From: Zestomonas insulae
Lineage (GTDB): Bacteria > Pseudomonadota > Gammaproteobacteria > Pseudomonadales > Pseudomonadaceae
DNA: 64,000 bases
Assembly (NCBI RefSeq): GCF_016901015.1
Contig: NZ_JAFEUP010000001.1
Coordinates: 310,001 to 374,000 of the forward strand
Reading direction: 5' to 3'
In this document: in pieces, positions 20,095-28,627 of the stretch
Position numbering within the stretch: position 1 is the stretch's first letter
How the letters are laid out: every line of letters begins with the position of its first letter
Program-made: the position numbers and the translations under genes
Notes under the pieces: model-generated
What the model saw: only the letters and a program-made list of their open reading frames with translations
The model's database searches: none
Told to the model about the DNA's origin: nothing

Positions 20095-20856
20095 CTATTT
20101 GCGGCGGATGTATTGAATGTCGCCCCCAGAGCCCAACTCGTCGGCCTGGTTTTCCATGAATTTGCTCATCTGCGGGAAGTCGCGGAACGCCAGCAGGCTG
20201 ACCGTGCGATCGTCGATGATGCGCAGGTCGCGTTCGGTGAGCGCCATGGCGTTCTGCGGTTCCTGGCCGGTCGGGAAGATCACGAACAGGACGTTCTGGT
20301 CCCAGATTTCCTCGAAGCGGGTGCGGGTGAAACTGATGTTGCCGAGCGCCGGATCGGCGACGAACACGTGATCGTTGTAGACGTCGCGGACCACCACGAA
20401 ATGCTTGAAGCCGGCGTAGTGAATCGGCACCAGGGCCGGGTGTTCCAGCGCGTCCAGGTCGGCGAACTCGGCGCGGAAACCGCCGCTGTTGTAGCCCAGC
20501 GCAGCGACGAAGCGCTTCATGTCGAGCAACGAGAAGCCGCGCCGTTCGACGATCTTGTCCGCCTCGCCGTAGCGCAGCAGACCTTCCATGACCTGGCGCT
20601 CTTCGAGGTTGCGACCGAGGTAGTAGTCGAGCAGGCCGGTCAGCGCCGCGGAACCGCAGCTGTAGTCGTAGGCCTGGCGAATCACATTGCGAAACTGCAG
20701 CTGGCTCATCGGCTCGAGGGTCACCGTCTCGCGCAGCGGGCCATTCGGCACCAGCGACTGGGTGAGGTTGACCGTGCCTTGCGCCGGCGGTTTGGTGTCC
20801 ACCGCCTCGGTAAAACCGAACAGGCCGATCAGGCTACCCAAGAGAATTTCGATCAT
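20095..20856 (-). CDS. Exported C39-like cysteine peptidase (FilB-like)
   Basis: 253 residues. The N-terminus (IEILLGSLIGLFGF) is a short hydrophobic segment that could be a signal sequence or anchor, followed by a Pro-rich linker. The peptidase core carries the C39 residues in order: Gln61 (oxyanion), Cys67 in DYSCGSAALTG, His152 in GFKHFVVVRD and Asp168 in VADPALG. C39 domains usually form the N-terminus of bacteriocin ABC exporters and cut after double-glycine leaders; here the domain stands alone with no ABC transporter, as in fil-type operons. Its neighbour at 20949 encodes an exported protein with a leader-like motif, its most likely substrate (inference). AGGAC ribosome site upstream. 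Confidence 0.82.
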   Translation of the reverse strand: MIEILLGSLIGLFGFTEAVDTKPPAQGTVNLTQSLVPNGPLRETVTLEPMSQLQFRNVIRQAYDYSCGSAALTGLLDYYLGRNLEERQVMEGLLRYGEADKIVERRGFSLLDMKRFVAALGYNSGGFRAEFADLDALEHPALVPIHYAGFKHFVVVRDVYNDHVFVADPALGNISFTRTRFEEIWDQNVLFVIFPTGQEPQNAMALTERDLRIIDDRTVSLLAFRDFPQMSKFMENQADELGSGGDIQYIRRK

Positions 20857-20893
20857 CTGCAGTCCTGATGAAGCGACTTTTTTTATTTAGGAG

Positions 20894-20925
20894 AAAGCCC
20901 CGCCGACATCCGTCGGCAGGGCTTT
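20894..20925 (-). repeat. Hairpin between filA-like and filB-like genes
   Basis: AAAGCCC-(T/C)-GCCGAC / GTCGGC-(A/G)-GGGCTTT forms a ~13-bp stem with a 4-base loop, 24 bases after the filA stop. There is no T-run directly after the stem in the direction of transcription. It probably protects the filA message 3' end or partially attenuates, raising filA expression over the downstream genes. Confidence 0.6.
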
Positions 20926-20948
20926 CCAGGTCAGACGCAGGGCAGAAC

Positions 20949-21410
20949 TCAGTGGCCCCAGATCTTGACGGTGGTGCCGCCCATGTTGATGTCGGAGACC
21001 GCCAGGCCGCCGATGCTGCTGCCGCCTGCCAGAGCGCCCGGGGTGCTGCCGGCGGCGGCGGTGTAAGTACCACCGACGTTGATCTTCGCGACGGTCAGGG
21101 TACCGGTCATGCTCGGCAGGCCGATCGCCAGTTGCTTGATGCCACCGCTCTCCACCACGTCGATGGTCAGCGGAGCCGAGTCGGTGATCGAGAAGCCGTT
21201 GAAGGAGATACCGCTGAGGTTCAGCGCGTTGCCATCGTCGATGTAGGCGACGTTGCCGATCGAGCCGCTGAAGTTACCGGAGATGCTGATGCCGTCCTGA
21301 CCGGTTACGGCGGACAGGCTGCTGTCGTCCATGGCCTTGAGGTCGGCTTGCGCCATGAACGGAGCGGCCAGGACAGCTGCAGCAAGAGCCAGTTGTTTGA
21401 AGCTTTTCAT
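20949..21410 (-). CDS. FilA-like small exported protein, putative C39 substrate
   Basis: 153 residues. Signal peptide MKSFKQLALAAAVLAAPFMAQA (cleavage after Ala22) is followed by DLKAMDDSSLSAVTGQDG, the 'LxxVTGQDGI' motif found in DUF6160/FilA-type proteins. Taking Gln38 as position -1, Gly37 (-2), Val35 (-4), Leu32 (-7) and Met27 (-12) match the hydrophobic spacing of double-glycine leaders. The rest is low-complexity Gly/Ser/Thr/Ile-rich beta sequence (ISISGNFSGSIGNVAYI...), suited to a fibrous or surface protein. First structural gene after the two regulators, with a hairpin behind it. Function unproven; 'pilus assembly' names for homologues are only historical. Confidence 0.75.
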   Translation of the reverse strand: MKSFKQLALAAAVLAAPFMAQADLKAMDDSSLSAVTGQDGISISGNFSGSIGNVAYIDDGNALNLSGISFNGFSITDSAPLTIDVVESGGIKQLAIGLPSMTGTLTVAKINVGGTYTAAAGSTPGALAGGSSIGGLAVSDINMGGTTVKIWGH

Positions 21411-21535
21411 TGTTGTTGTCTCCAAGTTCTCAGATGAGGTTGCTGTCGCGGACGTCCTGTCCTGACAACTGGACCGGCTCACGCCGATCTCCAGACTCGC
21501 AATGGCTTCCCTAGGTATCGCCAGCCTGGATTCGT

Positions 21536-21550
21536 GAAGCACCGTGCTTC
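21536..21550. promoter_or_regulatory. Palindrome upstream of the filA-like gene (candidate operator)
   Basis: GAAGCAC-C-GTGCTTC is a perfect 7-bp inverted repeat in the 229-base gap between the LuxR gene at 21640 and filA, centred about 133 bases before the filA start. It is a plausible binding site for the LuxR-type regulators; no clear sigma-70 promoter was found beside it. Confidence 0.4.
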
Positions 21551-21639
21551 CCGCCCTGAACCTCAAATTACTGGCGCGCTGTGCGCCTGGCAGCCTATCC
21601 AACGGATGGCCGATGGCCGTCCCCTCCTCCAGCCCCGGT

Positions 21640-24351
21640 CTAGAGCTCGCCGAGCAAGCCCATGCTCTTGCCCTTGAGCACCGCCTGGGTGCGACTGCGC
21701 ACGCCGAGCTTGGCGAACAGGTTGTGCAGGTGCCACTTGATGGTCGCCTCCGACAGATGCACCGTCTGGGCGATGTCGCGATTCGACAGGCCGGCCGCCA
21801 CGAAGCGCAGGATTTCCCGCTCGCGATGGCTAATGTCCTGGTTTTCTTCAAGATTCTGATGGTCGACGGCGAGCCGCTGGCACTGCTCGCGCAGTTGCGC
21901 AGCCATCCCCGCCCAGTGCGCCGCGCGTTTCGGCTCGGCGGCCTGCCAGGCTTCCCAGAACGGCAGCAGCCACAGCGCGTCGTCGAGGAACAGCCGGCGA
22001 TAGCCGTTCTGCCAGGCTTCTTCGAGGGTCGGCTGGAACAGGGCGAAGGCCTTCTCGCTGTTACCCTTGCGCCAGTACGCCACAGAAAGTAACAGGGCCA
22101 GACGCAAACGCCGGTCGCGATGGTGCGCCGCCGTCTGTTTGGCCAGGCAGGCTTCCAGGCAGGCTTGTGCGCGGTCGGCGCGGCGCTCGCTCAGCGCCAC
22201 GCGCGCCTCGGCCATCGCCAGCGCCGCGTCGGCGTCGGCATAGCGGCCCTCGGGCAGTGCGCCGAGGTGCTGCTGCAGCTGCAGACAGGCACGCCCCGCT
22301 TCGTTGGGCCGCCCCAACCACAACAGGAACTGCACCTTGCAGGCCATCGCCAGGGCGAACACCCGCTCGAAACGCGCACCTTGCAGTTCGGCCAGCCAGC
22401 TATCCAGGCGCGCCAGCCCCTCCTCCGCCTCGCCGGCGAAGAAGCGTGCGCGCGCCATTACCAATTCACCGCGACTGATCAGCTCGACCGGGGTCGCCAC
22501 GTCGCGCCAGGTGGTGGCGCGAGGCAGTTCGGCGAGCACCAGCGCGTGGCGGTCCTCCTCGTACAGCAGGTCGGCATACGCCAGCACCAGCGGTCCGCCG
22601 ATCCGGTTGTGACGACCGAACAGGCGCGCGGCGCGCTCGCGCGCGGCCTCGGCCAGTCCGCGGCCGCGCGCCGGCTCGCCGTTTTCCTTGCAGATCAGCG
22701 ACTCGATCATGCTGGCCATCATCTGCAGGTATTCGCTGTCGGCGCTGCGCAGGCAGTCGCGCGCCACGGCGATCGACTTGCCGGCCTCGCCATACTCGCC
22801 GAGCAGCGCATAGGCCGCCGCCTGCACACAGGACAGCGCAGCGCGGAACACCGGCTGGTTGTCCGGCACCATACCCAGCCAGTGGCGGGAAATCTTCAGG
22901 CAGGCCTCGAGCTTGTCCTGATAAAGCAGCACCAGGGCCTTGAGCACCTGGGTGACGCCGAGCAATTCGAGCATGCCGAAGTGCACGACCTTGCCACGGC
23001 CCTGCAGCAGGCGGCTGCTGACGTCTTCGATGAGCGCCTCCGCCTCGGCGAAGCTCTGGTCGAAGGCCAGCTGCCAGGCATAGAAGATCTGGAACACCGG
23101 ATGCTCGTGGATGACTTCCGCCGGCAGGTTCTTGAACATGCCGAGGATGCCGTACACCTCGTTGCCGGCCACCAGCCGCGCGCCCTGGCGCTCAAGCAGG
23201 TCGGCGGCGAACGGGAAGTCGCGCGCACGCAGCGCGTAGCGGATCGCCCGGTCGGCCTGGTCATGGTTGTCGCACCAGCGCGCCGCGGTGTGCAGCAGCA
23301 GGGTCGGGTCGCCGCGCTTGGCCAGGCGCGCCTGGAGGAATTCGGCGAACAGGTGGTGGTAGCGGAACCACTCGCCCTTGTCGTCCAGCGGGATCACGAA
23401 CAGCTGCTCGGTCTGCAGGCGCTGGAGCATCTCCTGGCCGTCGCGACGGCCGGTGACAGCGTTGCACAGCTCAGCATTCAGCTCGTCGAGCACCGAGGTC
23501 TGCTCGAGGAACTGGCACATGCCCTCGGACAGCCCGGCCATCACGTCCTCGGCCAGGTAGTCGGCGATGTTGCGCTCGCTGCCGGACAGGCTGGCGATAT
23601 ACGCATCGCGGTCGGCGTGGCGCTGCAGCGAGAGCCCCGCCAGGTGCAGACCGGTGATCCAGCCCTCGGTGCGCGACTGCAGCTGGCGCAGTTGCTCGGC
23701 GCTCAGCGGCAGGTGTTTGACCTCGCGGAAATACGTCGCGGTCTCCTCGCGGGTCATGCGCAGGTCAATGCCCTTCAGCGACATGATCCAGGTTGGCGTC
23801 GGCCGCAGCTCAAGCAGGTGCGGCTGGTAGCGCATGCTGGTGATCAGGTGGAAGTTGCCGGGCAGGCGCTCGGTCAGGTAGCGCGAAGCCTCGCGCATCG
23901 CCGGATGGCGAATGCGGTGGAAGTCGTCGAGGATCAGGTACACCTCGCCCTCCAGCCCTTTCAGGTCGGCGACGAAGGCGTCGATCAGCACCTCGTGCGA
24001 GGCGCTGGCGGACTCGCGCAGCGCCGCCAGCACATGCTGGCCGAAGCCAGAAGCGATCACCTCCATGGCTGCCACCAGGTAGCGCATCAGCCGCGACGGC
24101 TCGCTGTCCGACTCGTCGCAGGACAGCCAGGCCACGCGCGCGCCGCCCTCGAGCAGGCGCTGACGGTACTGGCTGAGCAAGGTGCTCTTGCCGCAGCCGG
24201 CCGGCGCGCTGAGGATCACCAGGCGCTGTTCGCGGCCGGCATACAGGCGCTCGATCAGCGCGCTACGCAGCAGCTGCGGGCGGCTGCCGAACGGCGCCGG
24301 AAACAGCTTGGTGCGCAGCAGCGGCAAGGCATTCGGATTGCTCACGGACAT
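21640..24351 (-). CDS. MalT-type (LAL) LuxR-family transcriptional regulator, copy 1
   Basis: 903 residues. N-terminal STAND NTPase with Walker A SAPAGCGKSTLLSQ (residues ~48-61) and Walker B-like VYLILDDFHRI; a long TPR-like helical middle; C-terminal LuxR helix-turn-helix (LSHREREILRFVAAGLSNRDIAQTV...KWHLHNLFAKLGVRSRTQ). Such MalT relatives bind ATP plus an inducer, oligomerise and activate transcription. It lies 4 bases after the second regulator and just before the filA gene. The ATG at 24351 directly abuts an AAGGGG; the GTG two codons further in (24345) is better spaced from it (6 bases) and could be the true start. Likely activator of the fil-like genes (inference). Confidence 0.88.
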   Translation of the reverse strand: MSVSNPNALPLLRTKLFPAPFGSRPQLLRSALIERLYAGREQRLVILSAPAGCGKSTLLSQYRQRLLEGGARVAWLSCDESDSEPSRLMRYLVAAMEVIASGFGQHVLAALRESASASHEVLIDAFVADLKGLEGEVYLILDDFHRIRHPAMREASRYLTERLPGNFHLITSMRYQPHLLELRPTPTWIMSLKGIDLRMTREETATYFREVKHLPLSAEQLRQLQSRTEGWITGLHLAGLSLQRHADRDAYIASLSGSERNIADYLAEDVMAGLSEGMCQFLEQTSVLDELNAELCNAVTGRRDGQEMLQRLQTEQLFVIPLDDKGEWFRYHHLFAEFLQARLAKRGDPTLLLHTAARWCDNHDQADRAIRYALRARDFPFAADLLERQGARLVAGNEVYGILGMFKNLPAEVIHEHPVFQIFYAWQLAFDQSFAEAEALIEDVSSRLLQGRGKVVHFGMLELLGVTQVLKALVLLYQDKLEACLKISRHWLGMVPDNQPVFRAALSCVQAAAYALLGEYGEAGKSIAVARDCLRSADSEYLQMMASMIESLICKENGEPARGRGLAEAARERAARLFGRHNRIGGPLVLAYADLLYEEDRHALVLAELPRATTWRDVATPVELISRGELVMARARFFAGEAEEGLARLDSWLAELQGARFERVFALAMACKVQFLLWLGRPNEAGRACLQLQQHLGALPEGRYADADAALAMAEARVALSERRADRAQACLEACLAKQTAAHHRDRRLRLALLLSVAYWRKGNSEKAFALFQPTLEEAWQNGYRRLFLDDALWLLPFWEAWQAAEPKRAAHWAGMAAQLREQCQRLAVDHQNLEENQDISHREREILRFVAAGLSNRDIAQTVHLSEATIKWHLHNLFAKLGVRSRTQAVLKGKSMGLLGEL

Positions 24352-24355
24352 CCCC

Positions 24356-27064
24356 TTAATCGAGCAGGCTCAACTCACGCGCACGGCGGATGGCTTGCGT
24401 CCGGTTCCGCACCTTGAGCTTTTCGTAGATGTTGTGCAGGTGCCATTTGACGGTACCCAGCGCCAGCGCCAGCTGTTGACCGATCTCTTCGTTCGACATG
24501 CCCTTGGCCGCCAGGCAGACCACCTCGCGCTCGCGCTCGGTCAGGCCCTCGTCCAACGCTTCCAGCGACTTGCGCGCCGCCTGGCCGGGCCAGATCGCCA
24601 ACAGGCCACGGATGAAGCTCTGCACCGTCGGCTGCCGCTCGGCGGATTCGAGCTGCTGGAGCATCTGCTGGATGGCGTCGCCCTCCTCGATGAACAGGCT
24701 GCGAATGCCTTCGCGCTCGGCGGTGATCAGGCACTGCACGAGCAGCGAGCGGGCGCGCTCCTGATAGCCGAGGCGCTGGTAGCTGAGCGCGGCGAGCAGG
24801 TCGAGACGCAAGCGCTGCAGGCCGTGCCAGTTGTTCTGCAATTGGCTGCGCAGCTGGGTGATCTCGTGCAGCGCCTCGCTGTAGTGGCCGCGCGCCTGTT
24901 GTAGGCGAATGCGCGTCAGGCCCTGCACCCACAGCACCGGATTGAGCGGCATGCGCTGGTAGTGTCCGGCCAGCTTGGCCCACTCCACCGCGGCAAAACG
25001 CTGCTCGGCGCGCTTGACCCGGTCGGCAGCCGGTTCCTGGAGGATCATTGCGATATCCTCGCCGACCGCCTGGGCGTAGAAGCGCCAGGTCTGGTTGCGC
25101 GCCGCCAGGTTCTGCATCAGGGTCAGGCAGGCCTGCGCCTCCTTCGGCCGCTCCTGCAGGCGATGGGTGCGCGCCAGGCTGAGCATGCCCTGGGCGTAGA
25201 TGTCGATCGGATTGATCACGTCGACGGTGGCCAGCGCCCAGCGCAGGCGCTCCTCGATATGCTCGAGGTTGGCCTCCTGGTAGGCGATCAGCGAATCGAT
25301 GATGGTGGTCAGCGCACAGGCGCGCGAGCGCTCGCCGAACCATGGCAGCACGCGCAGCCGCAACTGGCCGAACAGCAGCTGAGCCTGGCGGACCATGCCC
25401 TGCTCCAGGTACAGCAGGATCTCCACGTTGGCCAGCTGCATGTCCAGATAGCGGCCTTCGAGGAAGTGCTTGCGCTGCTGCGCCAGCGCCAGCAGACGGC
25501 GCGCCTGGTCAGGCTGGGCGAGCATCACGTAGGCCAACGCGCCGAGGATCAGCATCGCCACCTCGAGGAACGCGGTGTGCTGGCCGAGCTGCGCTTCGAC
25601 CTTGCGCACCAGCGCCAGGCAGGTGTCGAGATCGTCCTTCTGCATCGCCAGCACGGCCTTGATGGTCAGCGCCGCCAAGGCTTCGGCATTCAGCGGGCCC
25701 TGCTTGGCCTGGCTCCAGCGCGACAGCTGCTCGTCGAGCATGCGATTGGCGTCGGGAAGCGACAGCTCGGCGGCGCGGGTCCAGACATCGGCCAGCACCA
25801 GCACCGGGAAGCGCTGGGCGATCTCGTCCGGCACCTGCTTGCGCCAGCGGTAGATGAGGTTGAGCTGACCGCGGTTGATCAGCTCCAGGCCGCAACCGTC
25901 GATCAGCGCGGCGAGCATTTCCGGGTCTTCCGCCAGGCAGGCGTGCTCGATGGCGAGGTTCTGCATGTGGTGGTTGGTGAACCACAGGCTGGCGTTGAAG
26001 TGCAGTTGCTTGAGGCGCTCCGGGTCGCGCTCCTTGAGCCGCGCGCGGAGGAATTCGGCGAACAGGTTGTGGAAGCGGTACCACTGCCGCTCGCGGTCGA
26101 GCGGCAGCAGGAACAGCTGCATCGCCTCGAGCCGTTCGAGCAGCGCCTGGCCGTCCTGGCGCCCGGTCAGGGCATTGGCCAGATCGCCGCTGACCTGCGT
26201 GGCAACGCCCAACGCCAGCAGCACCTCCTGCATCTCGGCGGGCAGCTGCTCGAACACCGTGCACAGCAGGTAGGCACCTACCGCGGCCTGGTCGCCGGCC
26301 ACCGAGGCCATCTGCACCGAGGCCTGCGGCTGATGGCGCAGCAACAGGCTGGCCAGGTGCACGCCGACCATCCAGCCCTCGGTCTGCGCGTACAGGGCAT
26401 TGAGCGTCGGCTCGTCCAGCGCCAGACCACCCTGACGCAGGTAGTCGCGGGTTTCGTCCTTGTTCAGGCGCAGCTCGTCGGAGCCGATCTCCAGCAGCAG
26501 GCCCTGGGCCCGCCAGGTGGCCAGACGCAGCTCCGGCTGGGCGCGACTGCCGACCGCCAGGGCGAAGCCCTCCGGGGCGAGCTTGATCAGCCGGTCGAGC
26601 ATGCCGAGCAGTTCGGCGTCCTGCACCAGGTGCAGATCGTCGAGCACCAGCAGCAGCGGCTCGGCGCGACGGCTGAGGTCAGCCAGCAGGCTTTCCATTA
26701 CCGCGGCCACCGGCACCTGCATTGCGGTGCCGAGTATGTCTGCCGCGGCAGTGCCGACGCCGGGCAGCGCGGCGTCCAGGGCGTTGATCAGTTTCTGGAA
26801 GAAACGCGACGGGTCGTCGTCCTCGGCGCCGAGGGACACCCAGGCCACCGCGTTGCCGACCTGACGGCGCTGTTCGGCGACGGCCGCCAGCGCACTGGTC
26901 TTGCCGAAACCGGCGGGCGCGCAGAACAACAACAAGCGGGCGTGGGAATGACTTTGCATCGCAGCCTGCACCAAGGGCCTGGGCAGGTAATCAACCGGCA
27001 GTTGCGGCGCCGTCAGCTTGGAACGCAACAGGCTGCCGGCGGTTGGATCCAGCACAACTTCCAT
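24356..27064 (-). CDS. MalT-type (LAL) LuxR-family transcriptional regulator, copy 2
   Basis: 902 residues, same architecture as its neighbour: Walker A CAPAGFGKTSALAAV, Walker B LLLVLDDLHLV, TPR-like superhelix, and LuxR HTH at the end (LTEREREVVCLAAKGMSNEEIGQQ...KWHLHNIYEKLKVRNRTQ). Nearly equal length and shared blocks (RFHNLFAEFLRARL versus RYHHLFAEFLQARL) show an old tandem duplication. It is promoter-proximal in the regulator pair and divergent from pabB; AAGGATCAG supplies the ribosome site. Inducer unknown. Confidence 0.88.
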   Translation of the reverse strand: MEVVLDPTAGSLLRSKLTAPQLPVDYLPRPLVQAAMQSHSHARLLLFCAPAGFGKTSALAAVAEQRRQVGNAVAWVSLGAEDDDPSRFFQKLINALDAALPGVGTAAADILGTAMQVPVAAVMESLLADLSRRAEPLLLVLDDLHLVQDAELLGMLDRLIKLAPEGFALAVGSRAQPELRLATWRAQGLLLEIGSDELRLNKDETRDYLRQGGLALDEPTLNALYAQTEGWMVGVHLASLLLRHQPQASVQMASVAGDQAAVGAYLLCTVFEQLPAEMQEVLLALGVATQVSGDLANALTGRQDGQALLERLEAMQLFLLPLDRERQWYRFHNLFAEFLRARLKERDPERLKQLHFNASLWFTNHHMQNLAIEHACLAEDPEMLAALIDGCGLELINRGQLNLIYRWRKQVPDEIAQRFPVLVLADVWTRAAELSLPDANRMLDEQLSRWSQAKQGPLNAEALAALTIKAVLAMQKDDLDTCLALVRKVEAQLGQHTAFLEVAMLILGALAYVMLAQPDQARRLLALAQQRKHFLEGRYLDMQLANVEILLYLEQGMVRQAQLLFGQLRLRVLPWFGERSRACALTTIIDSLIAYQEANLEHIEERLRWALATVDVINPIDIYAQGMLSLARTHRLQERPKEAQACLTLMQNLAARNQTWRFYAQAVGEDIAMILQEPAADRVKRAEQRFAAVEWAKLAGHYQRMPLNPVLWVQGLTRIRLQQARGHYSEALHEITQLRSQLQNNWHGLQRLRLDLLAALSYQRLGYQERARSLLVQCLITAEREGIRSLFIEEGDAIQQMLQQLESAERQPTVQSFIRGLLAIWPGQAARKSLEALDEGLTEREREVVCLAAKGMSNEEIGQQLALALGTVKWHLHNIYEKLKVRNRTQAIRRARELSLLD

Positions 27065-27224
27065 GCTTCTGATCCTTGATCGTTATTGTTGTGATACGTC
27101 AGATCTTAGAATTCTTGTTCGCATACTAATCAGCGTTCGGGGCCTTGAGCAAACCGATGCAGAGGCTCTAGGACGATCACTGGCGGCGGACTACAATCGC
27201 CGCACGCGCCTTGCCGAGCCTCGC

Positions 27225-28568
27225 ATGCCTACCTGCACGCTGCACGCCCTAACCTACCGGGCCGACCCTGCCGACTACTTCGCCGTGATCCGCCATGCCC
27301 CGGGCGCGGTGCTGCTCGATGCCGGGCGGCCGTCCGCCGAACGTGGACGCTATGACCTTCTCAGCGCCTGGCCATTGGCAGAATTGGCGCCGGCTGCCGA
27401 CGAATCGGCCAACGATTTCCTGCAGCGTTTGCGCACCGCTCTAGCACGCCTGGGGCCGACCGTGGCGCCGGAGAATCACGACGTACCATTCGTCGGCGGA
27501 ATAGTCGGCTATCTGTCCTATGACTTCGGCCGTCGCCTGGAATCGCTGCCGGCCGCGGCCGCAGACGACCTGGACCTCGGCGACGCGCGCTTCGGCCTGT
27601 ACGCCTGGGCGCTGGTCAGCGATCACCACCGCCGGGAAAGCTATCTGGTGTTCCATCCGCAGCTCGCCGCTGCCGAGCGCGAACGCCTGGTCGCGCTGTT
27701 CAGCGCGTCGGCGACGCCGCCCGTCGCGTCCTTCCGCCTGCAGGCGCCGTTTCGCGCCGATCTCAGTGCCAGCACCTATCGCCAGGCGATCGAGCGTATC
27801 CAGGCCTACATCCAGGCCGGCGATTGCTACCAGGTGAACTTCGCACAGCGCTTTCGCGCGCCCTGCGTGGGCGACGCCTGGGCTGCCTATCGCGCGCTGC
27901 GGGCGAACTGCCCGACACCGTTCTCCGGCTTCATCGCCTTGGCGGACGGCAACGCGATTCTCAGCCTGTCGCCTGAGCGCTTCGTGCACATCAGCGACGG
28001 CCAGGTGGAAACCCGGCCGATCAAGGGCACCCGGCCGCGCGGCGTGACACCCGAGGAAGACCAGGCGCTGGCCGCCGAGCTGCTCGACAGCCGCAAGGAC
28101 CGCGCGGAAAACCTGATGATCGTCGACCTGCTGCGCAATGACCTGGGGCGCAGCTGCCGCACCGGCTCGGTGCGGGTGCCGGAACTGTTCGCCCTGGAGA
28201 GCTACCCCAACGTCCACCACCTGGTCAGCAGCGTGGTCGGCGAGCTGGCGGCCGGCAAGGATGCGCTGGACCTGATCGCCGGCAGCTTCCCGGGCGGCTC
28301 GATCACCGGCGCGCCGAAGATTCGCGCGATGCAGATCATCGACGAGCTGGAGCCGACCCGCCGCAGCATCTACTGCGGCTCGCTGCTGTACCTCGACGTG
28401 CGCGGCGAAATGGACAGTTCGATCGCGATTCGCAGCCTGCTGATCAAGGACGGCCAGGTCAGTTGCTGGGGCGGCGGCGGCATTGTCGCCGACTCCGACT
28501 GGCAGGCCGAGTACAGCGAGTCGATCACCAAAGTAAAAGTGCTGCTCGATACCCTGGAACGCCTCTGA
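27225..28568 (+). CDS. pabB: Aminodeoxychorismate synthase component I
   Basis: 447 residues of the chorismate-binding family. It forms 4-amino-4-deoxychorismate from chorismate and ammonia supplied by PabA, in p-aminobenzoate/folate synthesis. Signatures: IQAGDCYQVNFAQRF, SLSPERFVHISDGQVETRPIKGT (PIKGT identifies PabB/TrpE-type enzymes), FPGGSITGAPKIRAM and CWGGGGIVADSDWQAEY. The ITGAPK and PIKGT motifs with overall length favour PabB over TrpE. The frame is open upstream, but the ATG at 27225 (MPTCTLHALTY) gives the family-typical N-terminus. Alone in its transcript. Confidence 0.92.
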   Translation: MPTCTLHALTYRADPADYFAVIRHAPGAVLLDAGRPSAERGRYDLLSAWPLAELAPAADESANDFLQRLRTALARLGPTVAPENHDVPFVGGIVGYLSYDFGRRLESLPAAAADDLDLGDARFGLYAWALVSDHHRRESYLVFHPQLAAAERERLVALFSASATPPVASFRLQAPFRADLSASTYRQAIERIQAYIQAGDCYQVNFAQRFRAPCVGDAWAAYRALRANCPTPFSGFIALADGNAILSLSPERFVHISDGQVETRPIKGTRPRGVTPEEDQALAAELLDSRKDRAENLMIVDLLRNDLGRSCRTGSVRVPELFALESYPNVHHLVSSVVGELAAGKDALDLIAGSFPGGSITGAPKIRAMQIIDELEPTRRSIYCGSLLYLDVRGEMDSSIAIRSLLIKDGQVSCWGGGGIVADSDWQAEYSESITKVKVLLDTLERL

Positions 28569-28587
28569 GCGCTTTCTTGGCCCCATG

Positions 28588-28613
28588 AAAAAGCCCGCCG
28601 AAGCGGGCTTTTT
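28588..28613. terminator. Bidirectional terminator between pabB and thrH
   Basis: AAAAAGCCCGC-CGAA-GCGGGCTTTTT: stem with A-run and T-run, 19 bases after pabB and 15 bases before the end of convergent thrH. Confidence 0.9.
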
Positions 28614-28627
28614 CGTCAGCGCGGACC

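Noticed and set aside
22120..27079. Long plus-strand open frames (over 700 codons each) antisense to both LuxR genes
   Set aside because: The minus-strand proteins have complete Walker and HTH motifs; the antisense products are Gln/His/Ala-rich without motifs.
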